Shown: positions 1 through 8,486 of the stretch, piece by piece
How positions within the stretch are numbered: position 1 is the stretch's first letter
Layout: every line of letters starts with the position of its first letter
NCBI RefSeq assembly: GCF_947487305.1
Contig: NZ_CANKWH010000010.1
Span: 1 to 64,000 of the forward strand
Length of the DNA: 64,000 bases
Reading direction: 5' to 3'
From: an uncultured Paracoccus sp.
GTDB lineage: Bacteria > Pseudomonadota > Alphaproteobacteria > Rhodobacterales > Rhodobacteraceae
The notes under the pieces: model-generated
Told to the model about the DNA's origin: nothing
Seen by the model: only the letters and a program-made list of their open reading frames with translations
Databases searched by the model: none
Program-made: the position numbers and the translations under genes

Positions 1-80
1 TTCCGCTCCTCTCCCAGCCAGGAAAGCGTAGCGGAAAACTCCAGCTTCAAACGGTCCAGTTTCCGGGGATCAGATCACAT
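1..80 (-). mobile_element. possible end of an IS3-family insertion sequence (partial)
   Basis: Read on the minus strand, about 28 bases from position 79 downward begin TGATCTGATCCCCGGAAACT, which resembles the terminal inverted repeats of several IS3-family elements. They are followed by a purine-rich GAGAGGAGCGGAA stretch at the window edge that could be the ribosome binding site of a transposase orfA. Only the tip is inside the window, so neither transposase nor second end can be seen. The assignment rests on remembered family resemblance and is tentative. Confidence 0.35.
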
Positions 81-117
81 GGCGGAGTAGCTCAATCCTC
101 GAACGTCAAGCAAGCCT

Positions 118-147
118 GATGGCGCGGTTTCGGTACCGCCGCGCATC
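118..147 (-). terminator. weak stem-loop after the outer-membrane barrel gene
   Basis: Downstream of the barrel gene stop on the minus strand, GATGCGCGG can pair with CCGCGCCATC, leaving one bulged C and an 11-base loop. There is no clear U-tract, so this is at best an imperfect intrinsic terminator for the surface-protein operon. Confidence 0.3.
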
Positions 148-160
148 AGCTCATTTCGGG

Positions 161-3100
161 TCAGAACTTCGCGATGACGTTCAGGAACAGCCCCCTGTCA
201 TCGGAGGTGAGATCCGCCAGATCGTCGGAATAGTCGCCGAAGTTGTAACCGACCCCGACCTCCATATTGTTGCCGAAATGGCGGTAGGCGGCGGCGAGGA
301 CGCCGAGCTCGGTGGTTTTCGCCTGTTCGAGATGCAGTGCGCGGGCTTCCATCAGGATGTCCCAGTTATGCACCAGGTGGTAGCGGGCGTTGACCACCGC
401 CAGCCAGGCGTCATTGTCATAGAAGCCCGAGGAACTGGTCGAGGCGCTTTCCGACAGACGCCCGCCCAGCTTGCCGCCAAGCGACCATTGCTGGTTCAGG
501 TCATATTCGGCATCGACGGTGAAGATATGGCTCTTCTGGCGCGGGCCGCGATTGTCGGTGCCGTCGACGGTCTGCCCATACATGTCGTAGTAGTAGCGAT
601 ACTTGAACAACATGTTGAAGCGGTCATTGGTGATCGGCCGCACGGCGTACCCGACCACCACATCGGTCAGCCGCCCGTCGCGGATCGAGCTTTCGTCGGT
701 ATCGGTATCGGCGAGATCGACATAGCCCAAGAGCGTGCGGGACTCGTCGATCTTGTAGGTGGCGTTCGCGGTCAACAGGATGGTGTCGGCATCGCGGTCA
801 TCCACGCGGGGGGGAACGATCTCGTCACCGCGCTCGCGGCGGAATTCCAGCCGGCCCGAGGCTGTCAGCTGTTCGTCCTCGTACTTCGCGCCGAGGCTGA
901 TGGCATGGCGCTTGAAGTCGCCGCTGCGATCGTCACGGATCTGGCCCACATCCAGCCCGAAGCTGTAGGTCAGGAACTGATCGGGGCTGTAATCGACGCC
1001 ATAGCTACTGGTCAGCGAATCGCGGTCGCTCTCGATGTCATAGGTGTTCTCGCCGAAGAAGGCGGTGGTGTCATTCACCTGCCGGCGGCCGCCAAAGACG
1101 AACTTGCCCTTGCTTTCGCTCAAGCTGTCGAAGGTGCCGGTGCGGTCGAAATCATCCGGGTCGAGCTCGTAGCCAAAGTAAAGGCTGCTGCCATCCTCGC
1201 GCTCGTATTCGGCGCGGATGTCGGCACCGACGCCAAGCGTACCATCCGAGACCTCGCCGGCGACGGTCCAGCCATTGCCGAAATCGCGTTCGATCCCGAG
1301 GCCGAGGCGGTTGTTCCGCTCCAGCCCCTCATTGGCCAGAGTGGCTTGCGCCAGAAGCGACCAGCTGAAGCGCGGGGTGACCTGGCGGGTATAGCGCAGC
1401 GCCATGTCGGTGCGATTGCCGGTCTCTTCAGGGCTGCGGCGCCGGACATGCTCGACGCCGAGCGCGAGCGTGTTCACGCTGTCCGGGCTCCACAGCACTT
1501 CCGCCCCGGCCTCGCTGTCGCGGCGGTCCTGATCGTTGCGGAAGTCCTCGGCATAGACCCGCCAGGCCAGCCGCTCGGAGGCCTGGATATCGGCGTCAAA
1601 CCCCCAGAGCCGCTCGCCGGTGCCGACGGTATAGTCAAGCGAGGTGAAGCCCGCCTGACGGTCCTCGAAATAGGCCGAGACCGTGCCTTCGGTTGTCAGG
1701 CCCAGTTCCTGAAGGTCCAGCTCGGTCTCCAGCCGGATGGCGCGCCCGGTGCCGTCATCGGCATCGGTGCTGTCATAGATGAGCCCGCCATCGGTCGAGC
1801 TGCGGAAGCCATAGCCCGGCCCCTCGCTCTTGGCATATTCGGCCTCGACATAGCTATTCTCGCCGAGGCGATAGTGCAGGTCGGCACCGTAAGCCTTCTG
1901 GTCGGCGGTGCCGGTGTCCTCTTTCTGGGCGGTGGCGCCAAGGCGCAGGTCATCCGTCACCCAGCCCTCGACCCGCCCCCCCAGCGTGGCACCCTCGACC
2001 GAGAGGCCGACCGGGGTATATTCGTATTGAACCACAAGGTTCAGTTCCGCATCGCCGCCCGGATTGGTCACGACCACGCCGCCGCCCGAGGAGGATCGCA
2101 GCGGTTGCGCCAGGCGGATGCTGCCCTGCAGGTAATTCACCTCGTAATCGGTGCCGGCCACCAGATAGCGGCGGTCGATCACCCGGCCCGAATCCGGATC
2201 GCGCAGTTCGACGCTGACCACCTCCGAGCCGCGGGTGATGTCCTGCCGGCTGAGGAAATAGATCGAGCCGCCGGTGCCGCGCAGCACGTCGCGCTGCGGC
2301 AGGTTGTCGGGGCGCGCGGCATAGAACGTCGCCTGCGCGCGTGGCTCGCCATGCGTGGTCTGTGCCTGAGATTCCCAGTGGGCATTGGCACCATAGAGCA
2401 CCCGCTCGTTGCGCAGATACTCGGTATTCTTCAACTCGGCCTGGGAGTTGCCCCAGACGGCGTAATTCTTGTCCTTCTCGACCCGGACATAGATCTTGCC
2501 CTGGGTTGGGGCGTCCTCGACGATGGACGACCCATCGCCATAGGTAGGGTAATATTCGTTCGGATCGATCCGGCGCAGCAGGCTCGAGGGGTCCTTCTCG
2601 TCGAAGCTGGAGAAGAGATCGCGGATGTCATTGTCACGCGTATCGGCGGCGACGGTGAACTCGACTCCGTTCGCGTTGTAGCCGTTCACATAGAAGGCCA
2701 GCCGCCCCTCGGTATAGGTGTCGCGGGTGCCGTCGATATCCTTCACCCCCACCGTGGCATCGGTCAGGGCGGTGTAGAACATGTCATAGCGCGGGATCTC
2801 GATATCGCGCGAGAAGCTGAGCTCCTGCACCGGATCGACGACCTTGACCTCGATGGCGTGCTCGCCGACCGGCAGGATGCGTTGCAGGGCGAAATTGCCT
2901 TTGGAGGCAGGACGGATCGCCTCGCCCAGGGCATAGACGGTGCCGTCGGGATCGACATTCTCGCCCGAGACGGTGACCGCCCCGCCCTGCACCGGGATGG
3001 CGCGGCGGGCGGTGGCGTCGGTGCCTTCCTCGGCCAGTTCCGACAGCCCGCGATCATCGGCGATGGAGAGCGGGATATCCACGGTCTCGTCATAGCGGCC

Positions 3101-3703
3101 CTGCGCGTCATAGACGCGGTGGACGATGACGACGCGGTCGCCCTCGGGCATGGTGAAGCTGGCCTGACCGTTCGGATCGATTGGCAGGATGGCCAGCGTG
3201 CGCCCGGACGAGCCGCGACCGGCCCGGTCGATGACCCGGATCTCGCCCCGGCTCACATAGGCGGGATAGTTCAGCCGGCTGGTGACGGTGACGGTCTCGC
3301 CGGGCTCCAGCGGACGATCGGAATCGCTGCGCTGCACATCCAGCCGCTTTCTGGCACCGAGGCTGTCGAAGCTGACCTTTATGTCGGCGGCGTCCAGGGC
3401 CAGGTCGGTCTGCCGGATCACGTCCTCGACATCGGGATCGCCCGAGACCGGGGCGCCGTCGATGACGATCTGGAAGCCGGTGCCACCCATCGAGGGCGGC
3501 GGGCCGGCAACCATCTCGGTATTCTCGCCCGCCGGCATGGTGACGGCGGTGCCGGCCTCGGGCCGCTCGCAGGATTCGGGTAGGGTGCCGCCCGAGAGCG
3601 CGCAATCGGTATCGGGGATCGGCTGCGCCAGCACGCCGCTTGCCATCAGGGTCAGCAGGGCAGTGCCGCAGAGCAGGCGCGTGATCATTCTGGGGTTCAA
3701 CAT
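161..3703 (-). CDS. large outer-membrane beta-barrel protein, partner of the giant repeat protein
   Basis: This 1180-residue protein starts with a clear Sec signal peptide (hydrophobic LLCGTALLTLMASGVLA, likely cleaved near residue 25). The first half contains Ig-like beta segments and a linker of the type found in outer-membrane partners of DUF11-repeat proteins (GTDYEVNYLQGSIRL around residues 510-535). The second half, from about residue 550, has alternating amphipathic strands rich in Tyr, Arg, Asp and Gly, and the protein ends in IAKF, the terminal-Phe signature of BAM-assembled barrels. The start lies 10 bp after the stop of the repeat gene, so the two are probably one operon. A role in anchoring or exporting the repeat protein is inference. 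No TonB box or plug is obvious. Confidence 0.7.
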   Translation of the reverse strand: MLNPRMITRLLCGTALLTLMASGVLAQPIPDTDCALSGGTLPESCERPEAGTAVTMPAGENTEMVAGPPPSMGGTGFQIVIDGAPVSGDPDVEDVIRQTDLALDAADIKVSFDSLGARKRLDVQRSDSDRPLEPGETVTVTSRLNYPAYVSRGEIRVIDRAGRGSSGRTLAILPIDPNGQASFTMPEGDRVVIVHRVYDAQGRYDETVDIPLSIADDRGLSELAEEGTDATARRAIPVQGGAVTVSGENVDPDGTVYALGEAIRPASKGNFALQRILPVGEHAIEVKVVDPVQELSFSRDIEIPRYDMFYTALTDATVGVKDIDGTRDTYTEGRLAFYVNGYNANGVEFTVAADTRDNDIRDLFSSFDEKDPSSLLRRIDPNEYYPTYGDGSSIVEDAPTQGKIYVRVEKDKNYAVWGNSQAELKNTEYLRNERVLYGANAHWESQAQTTHGEPRAQATFYAARPDNLPQRDVLRGTGGSIYFLSRQDITRGSEVVSVELRDPDSGRVIDRRYLVAGTDYEVNYLQGSIRLAQPLRSSSGGGVVVTNPGGDAELNLVVQYEYTPVGLSVEGATLGGRVEGWVTDDLRLGATAQKEDTGTADQKAYGADLHYRLGENSYVEAEYAKSEGPGYGFRSSTDGGLIYDSTDADDGTGRAIRLETELDLQELGLTTEGTVSAYFEDRQAGFTSLDYTVGTGERLWGFDADIQASERLAWRVYAEDFRNDQDRRDSEAGAEVLWSPDSVNTLALGVEHVRRRSPEETGNRTDMALRYTRQVTPRFSWSLLAQATLANEGLERNNRLGLGIERDFGNGWTVAGEVSDGTLGVGADIRAEYEREDGSSLYFGYELDPDDFDRTGTFDSLSESKGKFVFGGRRQVNDTTAFFGENTYDIESDRDSLTSSYGVDYSPDQFLTYSFGLDVGQIRDDRSGDFKRHAISLGAKYEDEQLTASGRLEFRRERGDEIVPPRVDDRDADTILLTANATYKIDESRTLLGYVDLADTDTDESSIRDGRLTDVVVGYAVRPITNDRFNMLFKYRYYYDMYGQTVDGTDNRGPRQKSHIFTVDAEYDLNQQWSLGGKLGGRLSESASTSSSGFYDNDAWLAVVNARYHLVHNWDILMEARALHLEQAKTTELGVLAAAYRHFGNNMEVGVGYNFGDYSDDLADLTSDDRGLFLNVIAKF

Positions 3704-3713
3704 GTGCCGTGCC

Positions 3714-6700
3714 TCACTGAATCTGCTTCGAGGTGCGCTCGATATTCAACTTGTAGCGCCCTCGATCCCGCCACAGCTTGGTCAGCAGCTGCTCGACCGC
3801 GTCCAGCCGCGCATCGATCAGCCGCCGGTCCTCGCCCCGGTGGTAATACGAGAGACGGATCACCCCCGGCGTGCTGCGGATACTTTCGACCAGCTGGGCG
3901 ATGCCATCGCTGAGCGGTCGGGTCATCTCGGCCGAGCCGGGCTGGAAGGCGGCATCCATCAGATCCACATCGGTCACCTTGCCGACCCCGACGCCGAAGT
4001 TGATGCGCACCATCTTGCCCGCCGTGGCTCGCACGACGCGCGGGTTTTCCGTGGTGACGCGATAGCCCGTCGGCAGCGAGCGGGTGTCGAGCTTCAGCGA
4101 GATGTTCTCGCCGGTGCCGCCCGGCAGCGCCGCGCAGGGCAGGCTGAAGCGGCCATGCTCGTCCGTGGTGATCAGCTCGCCCGCCAGCGTCACGACCCGG
4201 GCGCCGGCCATGCCGGCCTCGCCCTCATCCTGATAGCCGTCCATGTCGCGGTCGTCGAAGACCTTGCCGATCACGTCGCTGCAATCGAAGACATGTTCGG
4301 CGCGCCGGGTGATCTCGGCCTCTGCCACGTCCGAGATGGTCTCGCCCTCGTCATCGGTGGCCCAGGTCCGGTTCACCGCCGTCTCGCCGGCCTCCATCGT
4401 TGTCACCCGCGCATCGAAGGTGATGACCAGGCTCTCGCCCAGGGCGATGTCCATGGGCGACCAGACCAAGCTGCGGCCGGCGACCTCGGGATCGACCTCC
4501 TCGCCCGCAATCCGGGCGCTGTCAGGCACGTATTGCACCGCCGGCGGCAGCTCATCGAGAATCCGGGCATCGATGGCATCCACCGTGCCGGTATTCTCGA
4601 AGGTCAGCGTATAGGTGATGATCTCGCCCATTTGCGGGTTCTGGTTGCTGACCGATTTCGAGGCATCAAGCTCGGGATCGTCGGTGATGAGCAGCATCAC
4701 CGTCGGCCCGTCGGGGCCCGCATCCGGGTCGGTGGGATCGTGGGACAGGTCGGTCACACGTGCGCCCTGCGGATCGGTGCCCGAGGCGGTGGCGATGTTG
4801 TCCACGCGGCCACGCTCGAGATCGGCCTGGGTCAGCGCATAGACCGCCGTGAAGGTGGTCTCGTCGCGGTCGCCCGGCGCCATGCTGGCGATCGGCCCGC
4901 CGGTGACGGCGACCAGATCGTCGTCGATGCTGACGTCGGTCAGGGTGACGTTGCCGGTGTTGATGACGGTGAAGCTGTAGCTGATGGTATCGCCCAGCTC
5001 GGCAATGCCATCGCCGCCATCGTTCAGGGTCGCAGTCTTCTCGACCGACAGTTCGGGCATGGCGGGCAGCAGGACGATGGTCGGATCATCCGGGTTGCCG
5101 TCGCCATCCGGATCGGCATTGGTCGGGTTAGCCGGATCGTCCGAGACATCGATATAGGTCACGCCCGTGGGATCGGTGCCGCTGACGCTGGCCGAGTTCT
5201 CGAACTCGCCGGCATCCAGATCCTCCTGCGTCAGCACATGGACGGCACTGAAGGTGGTGCTGTCCGTGGCCCCGGCCGCAAGGCTGGCGATCGGGCCGCC
5301 GCTGACCGTCACCTGCGGGTCACTGACCGTCACATCGGTCAGCGGCACGGTGCCGGTATTGCGGACGGTGAAGGCATAGGTGATGCGGTCGCCGACATTG
5401 GCCACCCCGTCACCGCCATCATCCAGCGTCGCGATCTTGTCGAGCGAGATCCCCGAAGCGGTAACCAGAATGGTCGCCGTCGCCGTCGAGCAATTCTCGG
5501 GGTTCAGGATCTCGCAGATCGTATACTCGTAGGAATAGGTGCCGGCAGTGGTTCCGGCGGCGATGGTGATGGTGCCGTCGGGGTTCATGGTGATCGAACC
5601 GGCGGCAGGGGTCGGCGCGGTACCCGGAGTCAAGGTGATGTCCGCCGGATCCAACGCCACGCCGTTCAGCGTGTCATTCAGCAGAACCGAGGGCAGGTCG
5701 CCGCCGCTCTCGCCCGCGATGGGCTGGTCGGACAAATCATCATCCACCGCCGCGATGACCGACAGGCCGATGGTTATGGTGGCCGTCGCCGTCGAGCAGT
5801 TCTCGGGGTTCAGGATCTCGCAGATCGTATAGGGGTAGGTATAGGCGCCGGCGGTGGTGCCGGGGGCGACCGTGATGGTGCCGTCCGCGTTCATGGTGAT
5901 AGACCCGGCAGCCGGAGTTGGAGCCACACCCGGGGTCAGGGTAATCGCCGCCGGATCGACCGGCGCGCCGTTCAGCGTGTCGTTGCCCAGAACCGAGGGC
6001 GTATTCCCACCATCCGCGCCGTTGATCGGGTCGAAGGGATCATCCTCTGCCACGAGCGGCGCGACATCCACGGCCACGATGGCCACGGCCGCCGAACAGT
6101 TCTCTGGGTTCAGGATCTCGCAGATCGTATACTCGTAGCGATAGGTGCCAGCGGTGGTTCCGGCGGCCACGGTGATGGTGCCGTCCGGGTTCATGGTGAT
6201 AGACCCGGCAGCCGGAGTTGGGGCCACGCCCGGGGTCAGTGTGACCGCAGCCGGATTGACCGCCACGCCGTTCAGCGTGTCATTGGCCAGCACCGAGGGC
6301 GTGGTCGACTCTACAAATCCGTTCAGCGGACCAAAGCTGTCATCCACCGCCAGGATCGGTGCAGGTTCGACCACAATGGTCGCGGTGGCGGCCGAACAGT
6401 TCGACGGGTTCAGGATCTCGCAAATCGTATAATCGTAGGTATAGCTGCCTGCGGTGGTTCCAGCGGCGACGGTGATGCTGCCATCCGCGTTCATGGTGAT
6501 CCTGCCGGCAGCCGGGGTTGGCGCCACGCCAGGGGTCAGGGTGATCAGCGCCGGATTGACGGGCGCACCGTTCAGCGTGTCATTGCCGAGCACCGAGGGT
6601 GTGGTGGTGGTGACAAAGCCGTTCAGCGGACCATAGTCGTCATCCACGGCATCGATGGGCGCTGCCTCGACCACAATGGTCGCGGTGGCTGTCGAGCAGT

Positions 6701-8486
6701 TATCGGGGTTCAGGTTCTCGCAGATCGTGTAGTCGTAGCTATAGGTGCCTGCGGTGGTCCCGGCGGCGATGGTGATGAAGCCATCGGCATCCATGGTGAT
6801 CGAACCGGCAGTCGGCATCGGCGCCGCACCCGGGGTCAGGGTGATGTCGCCGGCATCGACGGGCACGCCGTTCAGCCGGTCATTGAGCACCACCGGGGCC
6901 GTCCGCGTCTCGACAAAGCCGTTGACCGGGCCATAGCTGTCATCCACCGCCAGGATCGGTGCCGGCTCGACCACGATGATCGCAGTGGCGGTGGCGCAGT
7001 TATCGGGGTTCAGGTTCTCGCAGATTTCATAGTCGTAGCTATAGGTGCCGGCGGTGGTTCCTGCGGCGACGGTGATGGTGCCATCGGCGTTCATGGTGAT
7101 CGACCCCTCGACCGGACTCGGTGCCGTCCCCGGAGTGAGGGTGATTGCTGCCGGATCAACCGCCGCGCCGTTCAGCGTGTCATTGTCCAAGACCGAGGGC
7201 GTGGTGGTCTCGATAAAGCCGTTCAGCGGGCCATAGCTGTCTTCCACGGCCACGATCGGTGCAGGTTCGACCACGATGGTCGCGGTGGCGGTCGAACAGT
7301 TCAGCGGGTTCAGGTTCTCGCAGATCTCATAGTCGTAGGTATAGGTACCTGCGGTGGTTCCGGCCGCCACAGTGATCGTGCCGTCGCCATTCATGGTGAT
7401 CGAGCCATCGGCCGGGCTCGGGGCCGTGCCCGGGTTGAGGGTGATGGCCGCCGGATCGACCGCCGCGCCGTTCAGCGTATCGTTGTCCAAGACCGAGGGC
7501 GTGGTGGTGGTGACAAAACCGTTCACCGGACCATAGCTGTCATCCTCGGCCTCGATCACGGCGGGGGCGACCACCACGGTGGCGATGGCGGTGTCGCAGT
7601 TCGTCGGATTCAGGTTCTCGCAGAGGGTATATGGATAGGTATAGGTCCCTGCCGTGGTCCCTGCGGCGACGGTGATGGTGCCATCGGCGTTCATGGTGAT
7701 CGAGCCGGCGGCCGGGGCGGGGGCCGTGCCGGGGGTGACGGTGACATTGCCCGGAATGACGGGCTCGCCGTTCAGCGTGTCATTCGCCACGACCGAGGGG
7801 GTGGTGGTCGTCACGAAGCCGTTGATCGGGCCAAAACTGTCTTCGACGGCATCGATCACCGCTGGCACGACCGTGATTGTCGCTGTGGCGGTGTCGCAGT
7901 TCGTCGGGTTCAGGTTCTCGCAGACGGTATAGGCGTAGGTATAGGTCCCCGCCGTCGTCCCTGCGGCAACGGTGATGGTGCCGTCCGGGTTCATGGTGAT
8001 CGACCCCGCCGCCGGCGTGGGCGCAAAGCCCGGCGTGACGGTGACATTGGCCGGAACGACCGGCACCCCGTTTAGCGTGTCATTCGCCACGACCGAGGGG
8101 GTGGTCGTCGTCACAAAGCCGTTGATCGGACCAAAGCTGTCATCGACGGCATCGATCACCGCCGGTGCGACCACGACGGTCGCGGTGGTGGTCGAGCAGT
8201 TTGTCGGGTTCAGGCGCTCGCAGATCGTATAGGGATAGGTATAGGTCCCCGCCGTGGTGCCGGGCGCGACGGTGATGGTGCCATTGGCATTCATGGTGAT
8301 CGAGCCGGCGGCCGGGGTCGGCGCCACGCCCGGGGTCAGGGCGATCTCCGCCGGATCGACGGGATCGCCGTTCAGCGTGTCATTGGCCAGCACCGAGGGC
8401 GTGGTCGCGCCCACCAAACCGTTCACCGGGCCATAGCTGTCGGTCTCGGCCACGATAGGCGCCGGGGCGACAATGATGGTGGCCAT
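3714..8486 (-). CDS. giant tandem-repeat surface protein, C-terminal part (after in-frame stop)
   Basis: This 1590-residue frame continues exactly in phase from the upstream frame, which ends at a TAA at 8562-8564, 78 bases before the first ATG here. That ATG lies inside a repeat, and there is no signal peptide, so this is probably not an independent gene. It holds about ten complete repeats of about 100 residues (CshA-type fibril or cadherin-like), then three DUF11-type domains (about residues 1010-1400). An SdrD B-like domain follows with an Asp-rich Ca-binding loop (DDRDMDGYQDEGE). The C-terminal segment recalls a degenerate OmpA-like domain. Each repeat has a Cys pair in the pattern ICE-x3-P-x2-C. 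The product is expected at the cell surface. Whether it is translated by readthrough, re-initiation or not at all is unknown. Confidence 0.6.
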   Translation of the reverse strand: MATIIVAPAPIVAETDSYGPVNGLVGATTPSVLANDTLNGDPVDPAEIALTPGVAPTPAAGSITMNANGTITVAPGTTAGTYTYPYTICERLNPTNCSTTTATVVVAPAVIDAVDDSFGPINGFVTTTTPSVVANDTLNGVPVVPANVTVTPGFAPTPAAGSITMNPDGTITVAAGTTAGTYTYAYTVCENLNPTNCDTATATITVVPAVIDAVEDSFGPINGFVTTTTPSVVANDTLNGEPVIPGNVTVTPGTAPAPAAGSITMNADGTITVAAGTTAGTYTYPYTLCENLNPTNCDTAIATVVVAPAVIEAEDDSYGPVNGFVTTTTPSVLDNDTLNGAAVDPAAITLNPGTAPSPADGSITMNGDGTITVAAGTTAGTYTYDYEICENLNPLNCSTATATIVVEPAPIVAVEDSYGPLNGFIETTTPSVLDNDTLNGAAVDPAAITLTPGTAPSPVEGSITMNADGTITVAAGTTAGTYSYDYEICENLNPDNCATATAIIVVEPAPILAVDDSYGPVNGFVETRTAPVVLNDRLNGVPVDAGDITLTPGAAPMPTAGSITMDADGFITIAAGTTAGTYSYDYTICENLNPDNCSTATATIVVEAAPIDAVDDDYGPLNGFVTTTTPSVLGNDTLNGAPVNPALITLTPGVAPTPAAGRITMNADGSITVAAGTTAGSYTYDYTICEILNPSNCSAATATIVVEPAPILAVDDSFGPLNGFVESTTPSVLANDTLNGVAVNPAAVTLTPGVAPTPAAGSITMNPDGTITVAAGTTAGTYRYEYTICEILNPENCSAAVAIVAVDVAPLVAEDDPFDPINGADGGNTPSVLGNDTLNGAPVDPAAITLTPGVAPTPAAGSITMNADGTITVAPGTTAGAYTYPYTICEILNPENCSTATATITIGLSVIAAVDDDLSDQPIAGESGGDLPSVLLNDTLNGVALDPADITLTPGTAPTPAAGSITMNPDGTITIAAGTTAGTYSYEYTICEILNPENCSTATATILVTASGISLDKIATLDDGGDGVANVGDRITYAFTVRNTGTVPLTDVTVSDPQVTVSGGPIASLAAGATDSTTFSAVHVLTQEDLDAGEFENSASVSGTDPTGVTYIDVSDDPANPTNADPDGDGNPDDPTIVLLPAMPELSVEKTATLNDGGDGIAELGDTISYSFTVINTGNVTLTDVSIDDDLVAVTGGPIASMAPGDRDETTFTAVYALTQADLERGRVDNIATASGTDPQGARVTDLSHDPTDPDAGPDGPTVMLLITDDPELDASKSVSNQNPQMGEIITYTLTFENTGTVDAIDARILDELPPAVQYVPDSARIAGEEVDPEVAGRSLVWSPMDIALGESLVITFDARVTTMEAGETAVNRTWATDDEGETISDVAEAEITRRAEHVFDCSDVIGKVFDDRDMDGYQDEGEAGMAGARVVTLAGELITTDEHGRFSLPCAALPGGTGENISLKLDTRSLPTGYRVTTENPRVVRATAGKMVRINFGVGVGKVTDVDLMDAAFQPGSAEMTRPLSDGIAQLVESIRSTPGVIRLSYYHRGEDRRLIDARLDAVEQLLTKLWRDRGRYKLNIERTSKQIQ

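Noticed and set aside
119..3583. Plus-strand frame of 1154 codons opposite the barrel gene
   Set aside because: It is an antisense reading of a clearly coding minus-strand gene with signal peptide and C-terminal Phe; its composition is Ala/Gly/Val-rich and matches no family.
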